Part shown: piece after piece, positions 34,575 to 43,400 of the stretch
Numbering within the stretch: the first letter of the stretch is position 1
Layout: the number at the start of each line of letters is the position of its first letter
Source: Solibacillus ferritrahens
GTDB taxonomy: Bacteria > Bacillota > Bacilli > Bacillales_A > Planococcaceae
Direction of reading: 5' to 3'
Length of the DNA stretch: 64,000 nt
Assembly (NCBI RefSeq): GCF_037027585.1
Contig: NZ_JAXCLE010000010.1
Span: 62,001-126,000, forward strand
The notes under the pieces: model-generated
What the model saw: only the letters and a program-made list of their open reading frames with translations
What the model was told of the DNA's origin: nothing
The model's database searches: none
Position numbers and translations under genes: made by a program

Positions 34575-35807
34575 ATGTCGGTGGAAGTAAATGAACAAAA
34601 GCCTTTATCACGTAATAAATTATTGGGCATTGCTGGTGTCGGTTGGATGTTTGACGCTATGGATGTCGGTATTCTCTCCTTTATCATTGCTGCACTTGCA
34701 GTGGATTGGGGATTAAACAGTAGCCAAATGGGGTGGATAGGTAGTGTAAACTCCATCGGTATGATGGTAGGTGCATTAGTGTTTGGGCTACTAGCAGATA
34801 AAGTAGGCCGTAAGCAAATTTTTATGTGGACACTTATTTTGTTTTCTGTAGCAAGTGGATTGTCTGCATTTACAACTACATTAACCCTTTTTCTAATTTT
34901 ACGTTTCTTCGTAGGAATGGGTCTTGGTGGAGAATTGCCGGTTGCTTCCACATTAGTATCTGAAAGCGTGAAAGCAGAAGAAAGAGGAAGAGTCGTTGTT
35001 CTATTAGAGAGCTTTTGGGCAGCGGGATGGTTATTGGCAGCAATCATATCTTATTTTGTAATTCCTGCAGATTTTTGGCCAATTGAAGGATGGCGCGTTG
35101 CGTTACTAATTACTGCAATACCAGCATTTTATGCTATCTATATACGAATGAAATTACCTGATTCACCGCAGTTTAGGGTAAAAGAAGAGTCTAAAAAGCG
35201 ATCTGTATTTCAGAACATTGCTGAAGTTTGGGCAAAAAAGTATGCACGCTCTACCGTTATGCTCTGGATACTGTGGTTTACAGTTGTGTTTTCCTATTAC
35301 GGTATGTTCTTATGGTTGCCAAGTGTAATGGTTGGAAAAGGGTTCGACTTAATATCGAGCTTTAAATATGTACTTATAATGACATTAGCTCAATTGCCAG
35401 GTTATTTCACTGCCGCCTGGTTTATCGAGAAATTTGGGCGTAAATTTGTATTGGTTACATATTTGTTAGGTACTGCAGCAAGTGCATTTGTTTTTGGAGG
35501 TGCCGAAACAATCACAACTTTACTGATTTCTGGAATGTTGCTTTCATTCTTTAACTTAGGGGCATGGGGAGCTTTATATGCCTACACACCAGAGCAGTAT
35601 CCAGCGATTGTACGCGGTACAGGTGCGGGAATGGCTGCGGCAGTAGGGCGTGTTGGTGGTATTTTTGGACCGTTATTAGTCGGCTCACTTTTAACAAAAG
35701 GGTATGATATTAGCTATATATTTACCATTTTCTGTGGTGCTATTGTTATAGGTGTGTTAGCTGTAATTTTCTTAGGAAAAGAAACAAAACAAACTGAATT
35801 ACAATAA
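34575..35807 (+). CDS. naiP: Niacin transporter NaiP, MFS family
   Basis: A 410-residue 12-helix major facilitator of the aromatic acid:H+ symporter type. The segments VGWMFDAMDVGILSF near helix 1, LADKVGRKQIF (MFS motif A), GMGLGGELPVASTLV (helix 4) and FFNLGAWGALYAYTPEQYP follow B. subtilis NaiP (YceI) closely, including the GKETKQTEL end. It imports nicotinate for NAD salvage. RBS GGAGG. It is divergent from thrCB, and a possible NiaR operator lies in its leader. Confidence 0.85.
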   Translation: MSVEVNEQKPLSRNKLLGIAGVGWMFDAMDVGILSFIIAALAVDWGLNSSQMGWIGSVNSIGMMVGALVFGLLADKVGRKQIFMWTLILFSVASGLSAFTTTLTLFLILRFFVGMGLGGELPVASTLVSESVKAEERGRVVVLLESFWAAGWLLAAIISYFVIPADFWPIEGWRVALLITAIPAFYAIYIRMKLPDSPQFRVKEESKKRSVFQNIAEVWAKKYARSTVMLWILWFTVVFSYYGMFLWLPSVMVGKGFDLISSFKYVLIMTLAQLPGYFTAAWFIEKFGRKFVLVTYLLGTAASAFVFGGAETITTLLISGMLLSFFNLGAWGALYAYTPEQYPAIVRGTGAGMAAAVGRVGGIFGPLLVGSLLTKGYDISYIFTIFCGAIVIGVLAVIFLGKETKQTELQ

Positions 35808-35817
35808 AAGTAAAAGG

Positions 35818-35856
35818 AAGGACCTGTGCAGATTAAACATGCACAGGTCCTTTTAA
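35818..35856 (+). terminator. Terminator after naiP
   Basis: AAGGACCTGTGCA pairs with TGCACAGGTCCTT, followed by TTT. From here to 36175 there is only AT-rich leader DNA, apart from the repeat at 36088-36119. Confidence 0.9.
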
Positions 35857-36087
35857 ACATAATTTATACAGTTTATGATATACAACTAATTTAATTTGAA
35901 CAGTTAGTTTTAGGGGTATATTTTTACTTTTATACAATATATTTTCAAATAATTGTCTATTTTATACATAAAATATCCAGTTCTTTAGCATAATGAAGTT
36001 TTTTCAGAAAACTCATTGTATTCTATTAATATTCATGATAATGTATTTTTTATTATTAGAAATTACTGCACGGAATTTACATCATAA

Positions 36088-36119
36088 TAGTTATCATTTT
36101 CTATTTTAGTTATCATAAC
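36088..36119 (+). repeat. Direct repeat TAGTTATCAT with palindromic copy upstream of the RpiR gene
   Basis: TAGTTATCAT occurs at 36088-36097 and 36107-36116, 19 bases apart. The second copy sits in the near-palindrome GTTAT-C-ATAAC (36109-36119). It may be an operator for the adjacent regulator; that is only a guess from position. Confidence 0.3.
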
Positions 36120-36175
36120 CATGTTAACTCATTAGTGGGTATTTAAGATGATTTTAAGAAAGGGAGATGTGGAGT

Positions 36176-37024
36176 TTGAGTATATGTGATGATATTAAAA
36201 AAAGATATATTCGATTGTCAAAAGGACAACGTAAAGTAGCACAGTTTGTTATAGATAATCCGAATGTGGTTGCTACACAAATTGCTTCTGAAGTAGGTAG
36301 GCTTGCAGATGTTAGTGAATCAACGGTTATTCGATTTTGTTATGCAATGGACCTTTCAGGTTTTAGTGACCTTCAGGACAAAGTGAAAGGTTACTTAATT
36401 GAAAAAGGGGGAACGATTGAAGCAAAAAAGGCAGTTGCAAAGAATAAAATTAGAAAGCAAATTGGCGTTGAAATTGTAAAGCAGGATATTGCCGGGATTT
36501 CCAAAACTTTTAATGCATTAAAAGAGCATGATGTTGAAGAAGTTGTACAATTGTTGCATCAATCAAAAAGAATACACTTTTTAGGATTTAGACACTCGGA
36601 ACCAGCTGCTTTTTGGATGTTTAGCAATTTAAAAATGCTGCGCGATCAAGTATATTTTATTCCACATGAAGCGGACAAAATTGCACAACAATTAGCATTT
36701 ATGGATGAAGACTCTTTACTATTTGTTATTTCATTGAATGATGATTATGAAGATTTGGCAACAACAGTAGAGATTGCGAAAAGAAAAAATGTAAAAATTG
36801 TTGCGATTCGAGATAAAGAGCTGTCTTCTATAAAGGATCCTGCAAATCCAGTACTCATTGTTCCTTCGGCAAAAGAAGGCGGAGCGACGTGCACAATTGC
36901 AATATTTTCTTTATTACATATTTTAGTGGAAACAATGGTAATGCTAAATCCAGAGAAATATAAGGGATATGATGATAAAGGCAACACTAAAAAAAAGCAA
37001 ATTAATTTAACAGCAATGAGCTGA
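36176..37024 (+). CDS. MurR/RpiR family transcriptional regulator
   Basis: A 282-residue repressor-type regulator. The N-terminal RpiR helix-turn-helix (residues 1-75; KGQRKVAQFVIDNP, SESTVIRFCYAMDLSGFSDLQ) is followed by a SIS phosphosugar-binding domain (about 120-255; IHFLGFRHSEPAAF). The SIS domain would sense a sugar phosphate or related metabolite. ATG 36167 directly abuts the ribosome binding site; TTG 36176, nine bases from AGGGAG, is the better start. No sugar catabolic gene lies beside it, so the target is unclear. Confidence 0.85.
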   Translation: MSICDDIKKRYIRLSKGQRKVAQFVIDNPNVVATQIASEVGRLADVSESTVIRFCYAMDLSGFSDLQDKVKGYLIEKGGTIEAKKAVAKNKIRKQIGVEIVKQDIAGISKTFNALKEHDVEEVVQLLHQSKRIHFLGFRHSEPAAFWMFSNLKMLRDQVYFIPHEADKIAQQLAFMDEDSLLFVISLNDDYEDLATTVEIAKRKNVKIVAIRDKELSSIKDPANPVLIVPSAKEGGATCTIAIFSLLHILVETMVMLNPEKYKGYDDKGNTKKKQINLTAMS

Positions 37025-37025
37025 G

Positions 37026-37062
37026 AAAACGTAAAGGCTATTATTAGGCCTTTACGTTTTTT
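37026..37062 (+). terminator. Terminator after the RpiR gene
   Basis: AAAACGTAAAGGC pairs with GCCTTTACGTTTT, then T. Confidence 0.9.
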
Positions 37063-37156
37063 GTACGTTCTCCACCAATGATAAATCTTGTTTTTCACTT
37101 TCATATCATTATGTTAAAATGGAGAGCGAACAGTATTTTATATAGGAGGCTCAATT

Positions 37157-38083
37157 ATGAGTAAAACATTAGTTTTTGGACATAAAAACCCTGATACAGA
37201 TACAATTACTTCGGCAATTGTTTATGCATACTTAAAGCAACAGTTAGGATTAGATGCAGAGGCGGTACGTCTTGGAGAATTAAATAACGAAACAAAATTT
37301 GCATTGGAAAAGTTCGGCTTTGAAGCACCTCGCCTCATCGGAAATGTTAAAGACGAAGCAACCCAAGTAATTTTGGTCGATCATAACGAATTTCAACAAT
37401 CGGCTGACGGCATAGAGGAAGTACAAATTTCAGAAGTAATAGACCACCACCGTATTGCTAATTTCCAAACAGCGGATCCACTATACTTCCGTGCTGAACC
37501 TGTAGGATGTACGGCAACAATCTTAAATAAATTATTTAAAGAAAATAATGTTGAAATCCCAGCTAATATTGCAGGCTTAATGCTTTCAGCTATTATTTCG
37601 GATACGCTATTATTTAAATCGCCTACATGCACAGAGCAGGATGTTAAAGCAGGTAATGAATTAGCTGCGATTGCGAATGTTGATTCGGCACAATATGGTT
37701 TAGCTATGCTTAAAGCGGGCGCCGACCTTTCGGATAAATCATTGGAAGATTTATTGTCGCTTGATGCAAAAGCTTTTGAATTCGGTGAATATAAAGCAAC
37801 TGTTGCACAAGTAAACGCTGTAGATATTGAAGATGTACTCGGGCGTCAAAAAGAGCTTGAAAACTTATTAAACAAAAATATAGCGGAGAACGGGTTAGAT
37901 TTATTCTTCTTCGTCGTAACAGATATTTTAAATAACGATTCAACAGCAGTGGCTGCTGGACAAGTTGCGGAAAACGCAGCAAAGGCATTTGGAGCAGCAA
38001 TCGTTAATGGACGCATTAGTTTACCAGGAGTTGTATCACGTAAAAAGCAAATAGTGCCAGTATTGACTGAAGGCTTAAAATAA
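37157..38083 (+). CDS. ppaC: Manganese-dependent inorganic pyrophosphatase
   Basis: A 308-residue family II pyrophosphatase that hydrolyses PPi with Mn2+. The DHH phosphoesterase motifs are present: GHKNPDTDT (His/Asp ligands, residues 8-16), VDHNE (about 75-79) and DHHRI (about 97-101). The C-terminal DHHA2 domain ends with the substrate-binding SRKKQ (about 295-299). The length is typical. RBS TAGGAGG. Monocistronic, with a terminator shared with the convergent gene. Confidence 0.95.
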   Translation: MSKTLVFGHKNPDTDTITSAIVYAYLKQQLGLDAEAVRLGELNNETKFALEKFGFEAPRLIGNVKDEATQVILVDHNEFQQSADGIEEVQISEVIDHHRIANFQTADPLYFRAEPVGCTATILNKLFKENNVEIPANIAGLMLSAIISDTLLFKSPTCTEQDVKAGNELAAIANVDSAQYGLAMLKAGADLSDKSLEDLLSLDAKAFEFGEYKATVAQVNAVDIEDVLGRQKELENLLNKNIAENGLDLFFFVVTDILNNDSTAVAAGQVAENAAKAFGAAIVNGRISLPGVVSRKKQIVPVLTEGLK

Positions 38084-38085
38084 TC

Positions 38086-38130
38086 TAAAAAAATCCGGTA
38101 CTCCATTTAATTGGAGTTACCGGATTTTTT
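38086..38130. terminator. Bidirectional terminator overlapping a stop codon
   Basis: AAAAATCCGGTACTCCA pairs with TGGAGTTACCGGATTTTT. The last eight codons of the minus-strand oxidoreductase (stop at 38107) lie inside the stem. Confidence 0.88.
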
Positions 38131-39486
38131 GATATCTAAAGGATAAACAGCAGGACCTTCTATTACTTGTCCTTCAGCATTATAGCGTGAACCGTGACAT
38201 GGGCAGTCATACGTTTGATCGGCTTCATTCCATCTTGTTTTACAGCCTAAATGGGTACAGCGCGGAGCTTTAGGGCGTTTTATATATCCTTCAATGAACT
38301 CCTTGCCAATAACCCCACCTGTCTGAAGCATGAAATAGAGTGTCTTACCAAAGCTCGATCGATGTGGAGAGAATAGGTTTGATGCTTTATTTGGTACGTT
38401 TTTTATAAGGTCTGTAAGAAGATCACCTGCAACAAGTGAAGTCGATAACCCCCACTTATTAAAGCCCGTTGCAATATACAGGCTTTCATCGTCTGGAGAA
38501 AGCTGACCGATATAAGGGACCTGGTCGGCAGTCATAATATCTTGTGCGCTCCATGCATACTCGAATGGAGGCAGTTCAAAATCTGCTGTCAACTCATGCT
38601 GTAATGTTTCGTAAAACCGATTGGTCTCGCCTGTGGCTCCTGCTAAGTGGGACTGGCCTCCGTATATGAAGTAAGGCTGATTATCGATAAGTGCACTTCG
38701 GATGGTACGACTTTGATCATCAATACTTAAATATTGACCCTCTAACAGCTGAGAATATTTTGTAGCAGTTAAATACGAACGACTTACTTGCAGTTTTATC
38801 GAATAAAGTTGGCGAATAGATTCGATTGGATAATGGGTGCATAAAATTAGTTTATTATACTGAACGGTGTAGCCATTGCTTGTACGAACCTGGTTATTCC
38901 GTAGTTCGATACTTGTAATGCGAGTATTTAAATAGAGCTGTGCACCGTATTTTCTTGCTAAATGAACGTAAGTATTTGTGAATTGTACAGGATTAATCTG
39001 TCCCTCATTTTTTATGCCGAGTGCCAATTTTACAGGAAGATTAAGCTCAGTTTCATTTGTTGCTACAAATGGAATACCGATTTTTTTATATTGCTCAGCT
39101 TCATTTAATAGCTTTTCTTTTCCTTGGGAAGTGGAAGTGTATAAATAGGAAGTAGCTCTAGTAAATCCGCCGCTATTTTCGGAAATGGCCTTTTCGATTG
39201 CATTTTTGTTTGCTTCATAATAGATTTTCCCATCTTCCGGTGTTAATTTCGAATAAATAAGATTATGCTGCACAGTTAATTTTCCTGTAGAATAGGCAGT
39301 TGTTCCATGTGCAAATTGTGGAAGTGCTTCAATTAGTACAACTTTAAATCCTTCCTTAGCAAGTGAATAAGCAGTATATACCCCACTAATCCCACCCCCA
39401 ATAATGCAGATGTCACATTGAATGGGTTCCTGAATGGATGGAGAGGAAAAACCTGAATCTGTTGGGAGCCAAAGCGATTGTTTCAA
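38107..39486 (-). CDS. FAD-dependent oxidoreductase with Rieske domain (YhfW-like)
   Basis: A 459-residue fusion of two domains. Residues about 25-370 form a DAO-type FAD oxidoreductase (DICIIGGGISGVYTAYSLAKEG is the dinucleotide fold; TGFNKWGLSTSLVAGDLL is the second FAD segment). Residues about 400-455 form a Rieske [2Fe-2S] domain with CTHLGC (Cys-x-His) and CPCHGSRY (Cys-x2-His). The same architecture is B. subtilis YhfW. The substrate is unknown; electron transfer from the flavin to the cluster is implied by the fusion. Its stop codon lies inside a bidirectional terminator. Confidence 0.88.
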   Translation of the reverse strand: MKQSLWLPTDSGFSSPSIQEPIQCDICIIGGGISGVYTAYSLAKEGFKVVLIEALPQFAHGTTAYSTGKLTVQHNLIYSKLTPEDGKIYYEANKNAIEKAISENSGGFTRATSYLYTSTSQGKEKLLNEAEQYKKIGIPFVATNETELNLPVKLALGIKNEGQINPVQFTNTYVHLARKYGAQLYLNTRITSIELRNNQVRTSNGYTVQYNKLILCTHYPIESIRQLYSIKLQVSRSYLTATKYSQLLEGQYLSIDDQSRTIRSALIDNQPYFIYGGQSHLAGATGETNRFYETLQHELTADFELPPFEYAWSAQDIMTADQVPYIGQLSPDDESLYIATGFNKWGLSTSLVAGDLLTDLIKNVPNKASNLFSPHRSSFGKTLYFMLQTGGVIGKEFIEGYIKRPKAPRCTHLGCKTRWNEADQTYDCPCHGSRYNAEGQVIEGPAVYPLDIKKSGNSN

Positions 39487-39639
39487 AATATCACCTTTTT
39501 ATTTTTAGCTTAGGATATTTTTTGTTTTTTTATTCAACTAGAGTAAAAATCGGAAATTCTATTACGAATGCATTGGATTTGAAAAGTTGTACTTTTGCAA
39601 CACAGCTCGTTACAATACAAGACAAGGAGAGTGATTAGC

Positions 39640-40344
39640 ATGAAAATAGAAGTTTGGTCTGATTATGTTTGCCCATTTTGCTATATCGGCAAAAAACAGC
39701 TCGAAATCGCCTTGGAAGAATTGGGGTATGGGGAGAGTATTGAAGTTGAGTATAAAAGCTACCTTTTGGATCCTACTACACCAGTGGATACGGATAGCTT
39801 GGTTTATGAAGAGCTACAACGTAAATATCAAATGTCGTTGGATGAAGTAAAGAAAATGACTGCTAATGTTACTGCTCGGGCAAAAGAAGTTGGATTAGTC
39901 TACAATTTTGATGAAATGAAAAGTGCAAACACAGTAAAAGCCCACCGTTTGGCAAAATGGGCTGAATCAGAAGGTAAAGGGAAAGATTTTACTGAACGAG
40001 TTTTGAAGGCGTACTTTTTGGAAGGAAAGGCAATTGGTCAAACCGATGTCCTCCTATCATTAGTAAGTGAAGTGAATTTATCGATAGAAAAGGCTAGACA
40101 AGTTATTGAAAATGATGACTATATTAAAGAAGTGGAGCACGACATCGCAATTGCCCAAAATCTAGGTGTACGCGGTGTACCATTCTTTGTTATCGATAAT
40201 AAGTATGGTATTTCAGGAGCGCAGCCACAAGATGTGTTCGAACAAACAATTGAAAAGGCAGCACAAGAACTGGGCTTGCGAAAACCTTTAAAAATGCAGG
40301 GGGATAAAGGTGCAGCTTGTACCGATGATTCATGCAATATTTAA
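39640..40344 (+). CDS. DsbA family oxidoreductase (FrnE-like)
   Basis: A 234-residue cytoplasmic thioredoxin-fold protein with the helical insert of the DsbA/FrnE family. The active-site CPFC is at residues 11-14 (DYVCPFCYIGK), and the cis-Pro loop is GVRGVPFFVID. A C-terminal tail ending CTDDSCNI adds another CxxxxC pair. FrnE relatives act in oxidative-stress defence. The start is ATG 39640 with AAGGAGAG; the frame begins earlier without a site. The azoreductase gene follows 190 bases later. Confidence 0.88.
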   Translation: MKIEVWSDYVCPFCYIGKKQLEIALEELGYGESIEVEYKSYLLDPTTPVDTDSLVYEELQRKYQMSLDEVKKMTANVTARAKEVGLVYNFDEMKSANTVKAHRLAKWAESEGKGKDFTERVLKAYFLEGKAIGQTDVLLSLVSEVNLSIEKARQVIENDDYIKEVEHDIAIAQNLGVRGVPFFVIDNKYGISGAQPQDVFEQTIEKAAQELGLRKPLKMQGDKGAACTDDSCNI

Positions 40345-40534
40345 TTACCCCCACTTTATAGCGCTCCCAAACGTAAAGTGCCATCTTATATTCAGTCAAA
40401 AGTATGAGGGTATTCATGTTGATTTTCTTTGAATATTATTTTATTATATTAAAGTACCTCGAATTTGAGATGTTTAAAAATAAGATAAAAATTCAAAAAA
40501 TAAATAAACTAATTTAGTAGGGAGCAATAAAAAA

Positions 40535-41173
40535 ATGACAAACGTATTAGTAGTAAAAGCAAATAACCGCCCAGATGGTGTATCAACTAAAATGTATGAA
40601 ACTTTCATGGCTGAAGTAGGTACTGTACAAGGTGTAAACGTAACAACTTTTGATGTATTTGAAGAAAACATGCCGTATTTTGGTCAGGAATTATTCAACG
40701 CATTCGGTAAAGCACAAGTGGGTGAAGAATTATCGGCAATTGAGGCAGGTTCTTTAGCTGCTTTCAATAAATCACGTGAAGCATTAACAGCTGCAGATGT
40801 AGTTGTATTTGCATTCCCATTATGGAACTTAACAATCCCAGCTGCATTACAATCATTCATTGATTACACATACGGTGCTGGATATACATTCAAATATAAC
40901 GAACAAGGTCAATTAGTAAGCTTAATGACGGACAAAAAATATATCGTATTAAATGCACGTGGCGGTATTTACTCTTCGCCTGAAGCAGCTCCATCTGAAA
41001 TGTCAGTAAACTATATTAACGCAGTTATTGGCGGCGTATATGGTATGGAAAAAATTGATGAAGTAATTATTGAAGGTCACGCTTCTAATCCGGCAGGTGC
41101 AGAACAAATTATTTCTGATGGTTTAGAGAAAGTAAAAGCTGCAGCTAAAAACTTAGCGAAAGTAACAGCATAA
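40535..41173 (+). CDS. azoR: FMN-dependent NADH-azoreductase
   Basis: A 212-residue flavodoxin-fold enzyme that reduces azo dyes and quinones with NADH using FMN. The N-terminal strand VLVVKANNRPDG with the phosphate loop, the FAFPLWNLTIPAALQSFIDY block (about 91-110) and LNARGGIYS (FMN isoalloxazine contact) are family features. In B. subtilis such enzymes are induced by quinones through the HxlR-type repressor YodB; an HxlR gene lies 0.75 kb downstream. No matching operator was found directly upstream of this gene. Confidence 0.9.
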   Translation: MTNVLVVKANNRPDGVSTKMYETFMAEVGTVQGVNVTTFDVFEENMPYFGQELFNAFGKAQVGEELSAIEAGSLAAFNKSREALTAADVVVFAFPLWNLTIPAALQSFIDYTYGAGYTFKYNEQGQLVSLMTDKKYIVLNARGGIYSSPEAAPSEMSVNYINAVIGGVYGMEKIDEVIIEGHASNPAGAEQIISDGLEKVKAAAKNLAKVTA

Positions 41174-41190
41174 TTTTATAGTTTTATTGG

Positions 41191-41229
41191 AAAAAGGGGG
41201 CTCATCATATGGTGAGCGCCCCTTTTTTA
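41191..41229. terminator. Bidirectional terminator between azoR and the yceI-like gene
   Basis: AAAAAGGGGGCTCA pairs with TGAGCGCCCCTTTTTT. Confidence 0.88.
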
Positions 41230-41751
41230 GTTTTTATTTAATTGTAATTCGACGGAAATTTTTACTTGCTCAGAGATTAAAAGTCCCCCCGATTCAAGTG
41301 AGTCATTGTATGTTAAATTGAAATCGCTTCTATTGATCTCGGTTTGGCAAGTATAGCCGTATGTATCGATATCCCATGGATTTTTGATACAACCATTATA
41401 TATTACCTCGAAAGTAACTGGCCGTGTAACATCTTTAATGGTTAAATCTCCATGTAGTTTAATTTGATTATTGTCGCTTATAACTTCTTTACTTATAAAT
41501 GTAATCTTAGGATAACGATCAGCATTAAAGAAATCTGCGGAAATTAAATGTTGATCCCTTGAAATGTCCCGTGTATTAATACTCGCTACATCTATATCAA
41601 AGCGTATATAAGAATCATTAAACTCTTCTATTTTACTCGCCTCTATATGAGCAGCAAAAGAATCAAATGTACCATGTACATTTGTAATCATCATGTGTTT
41701 AATGGAAAAATTAATTGATGAATGAAAAAAATCTACCGAATAAGTCGTCAT
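41227..41751 (-). CDS. YceI family lipid-binding-like protein
   Basis: A 174-residue lipocalin-like beta barrel. The pattern starts with YSVDFFHSSINFSIKHMMITNVHG.F..F and continues with DQHLISADFFNADRYPKITF and LTIKDVTRPV, the standard YceI blocks. Members bind isoprenoid quinones or other lipids. No signal peptide is seen, so it is likely cytoplasmic, as in many Firmicutes. It is transcribed divergently from the HxlR regulator, and a palindrome lies between them, so it is a candidate target. Confidence 0.9.
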   Translation of the reverse strand: MTTYSVDFFHSSINFSIKHMMITNVHGTFDSFAAHIEASKIEEFNDSYIRFDIDVASINTRDISRDQHLISADFFNADRYPKITFISKEVISDNNQIKLHGDLTIKDVTRPVTFEVIYNGCIKNPWDIDTYGYTCQTEINRSDFNLTYNDSLESGGLLISEQVKISVELQLNKN

Positions 41752-41831
41752 AGTTTCACCTCAAATTTATTACAATATGTTAATTCCATCATAAAATAGA
41801 AGATATTTTTTTACAACATGAATTAAGTTCT

Positions 41832-41848
41832 AAGTAAGCTACTTACTT
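41832..41848. promoter_or_regulatory. Palindromic operator candidate between yceI-like and hxlR genes
   Basis: AAGTAAG-CTA-CTTACTT is a perfect 7-bp inverted repeat. It ends 24 bases before a TATAAT (41873-41878) of the regulator gene, so it overlaps or abuts the -35 region. Confidence 0.55.
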
Positions 41849-41930
41849 TTCGTAATCTATAAAAGGTGGTAATATAATATTAAGGAGTTAAATAAAGTTT
41901 ATTTTAAGCAATAAATTTGAGGTGAAAAAA

Positions 41931-42236
41931 ATGAAGGAATCAGCATTATGTCCACGTTTGTCCAAGGCTATGGAACTTGTAGGAAAACGGTGGACAGCTT
42001 TAATTATTTATCAACTATTGGAAGGTCCGCAACGTTTTAATGCGATTGAATCAGCATTGCCGATAAGTGGAAGATTATTGTCGGAACGTTTAAAGGAACT
42101 TGAAAAAGAGGGCATTGTTGAACGAAAAGTATTTTCCGAAGTCCCGATTCGTGTGGAATATAATTTAACAAAAAAAGGCCAATCACTTGAACAAACGGTT
42201 AGAGAAATTGAAAATTGGGCGAAAAGTTGGTTATAA
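41931..42236 (+). CDS. HxlR family transcriptional regulator (YodB/CatR-like)
   Basis: A 101-residue winged-helix protein of the HxlR type. It matches the YodB/CatR pattern: CP.L..AMELVGKRWTALII..LLEGPQRF and LSERLKELEKEGIVERKVF. The conserved N-terminal redox cysteine is Cys7; it is the only cysteine, so C-terminal partners as in YodB are missing. YodB and CatR respond to quinones and diamide. GTG 41922 is in frame, but ATG 41931 is the start, six or so bases from GAGGTG. A palindrome upstream is consistent with autoregulation. Confidence 0.85.
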   Translation: MKESALCPRLSKAMELVGKRWTALIIYQLLEGPQRFNAIESALPISGRLLSERLKELEKEGIVERKVFSEVPIRVEYNLTKKGQSLEQTVREIENWAKSWL

Positions 42237-42312
42237 ATCATATTGTTTTACTTGTAAAAAGCGCGTCAAAAACAGATACTAAAAAGGTATGTCAGCTTTT
42301 GAGGAAAGGAAA

Positions 42313-43233
42313 ATGGCTTTTATGACAATTCAACAATGGGAAAATGATTTATTACAGTGGATACCTTCAAATAATATAAAAACAAATGAAACGTTAAAAA
42401 AATATACGATGACAAAACTTGGAGGTAAGGCAGATATTCTCGTGCTACCAGAAACTGAAGAACAAGCAGCAGCTGTTGTAAAGTATGCATCTGAAAATAA
42501 TGTGCCCCTGTTGATGCTGGGGAATGGCTCTAACATGGTTGTACGTGATGGCGGTGTCCGCGGAATCGTCCTTCACTTTGCCTTATTGGATGAAATTCGT
42601 ATTGAGGGCAATATTGTCTATGCTCAAAGTGGAGCTTTAATTAAGGAAGTATCAAAGCAAGTAGCAGCGAAAAGCTTAACAGGTTTCGAATTTGCATGTG
42701 GAATACCAGGATCAATTGGTGGTGCAATGGCTATGAACGCCGGAGCATATGGTGGAGAAATTAAAGACGTTGTTATAGCCTGTACGATTTTAACGCCTGA
42801 AGGTGAGCGGATTGTATTGAACAATGAGCAGCTGGAGCTTTCCTACCGCAAAAGCATTATTGCTAAAAAAGGTTATTATGTATTGTCTGCTACATTTGAA
42901 TTAGCGCAAGGCGATCAACAAGAAATCGATGATAAAATTGCAGACCTAACATTTCAGCGTGAATCAAAACAGCCACTTGAATACCCGTCAGCAGGCAGTG
43001 TATTTAAACGTCCACCCGGTTACTTCGCAGGTAAATTAATTCAGGATAGTGAATTGCAGGGGAAAGGCATTGGCGGAGCAGAGGTTTCTACAAAGCATGC
43101 CGGATTTATCGTAAATAAAAACAATGCAACAGCTAAAGACTATATTGAAACAATTCAAATGGTACAGCGTGTCGTGAAGGATAAGTTCGATATCGATTTA
43201 GAGATGGAAGTAAAAATCGTCGGTGAGGATTAA
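42313..43233 (+). CDS. murB: UDP-N-acetylenolpyruvoylglucosamine reductase
   Basis: A 306-residue FAD enzyme that makes UDP-N-acetylmuramate with NADPH, the second step of peptidoglycan precursor synthesis. FAD-binding motifs LGNGSNMVVRDGG and GIPGSIGGAMAMNAGAYGGEI are complete. YPSAGSVFKRP carries the catalytic Ser of the short type II MurB, and the late Glu is in EMEVKIVGE. ATG 42289 is in frame upstream; ATG 42313 is eight bases from GAGG and is preferred. It is not in the mur cluster, as usual for this type. Confidence 0.93.
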   Translation: MAFMTIQQWENDLLQWIPSNNIKTNETLKKYTMTKLGGKADILVLPETEEQAAAVVKYASENNVPLLMLGNGSNMVVRDGGVRGIVLHFALLDEIRIEGNIVYAQSGALIKEVSKQVAAKSLTGFEFACGIPGSIGGAMAMNAGAYGGEIKDVVIACTILTPEGERIVLNNEQLELSYRKSIIAKKGYYVLSATFELAQGDQQEIDDKIADLTFQRESKQPLEYPSAGSVFKRPPGYFAGKLIQDSELQGKGIGGAEVSTKHAGFIVNKNNATAKDYIETIQMVQRVVKDKFDIDLEMEVKIVGED

Positions 43234-43252
43234 TCTTGGTAGATAAAAAGAC

Positions 43253-43288
43253 TTCAACTCGTGCTAATTCGGCACGGGTTATCTTTTT
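43253..43288 (+). terminator. Terminator after murB
   Basis: AACTCGTGC pairs with GCACGGGTT, followed by ATCTTTTT. Confidence 0.75.
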
Positions 43289-43400
43289 GTGGATAAGAAA
43301 GCGATAAGATGTGTTTTTACTAAAACATTTCCTTACTAATCATATTGGCAGAAATGGTATCAATTATAAATCAGCATATAACATAGGGGGAGCACAAAAG

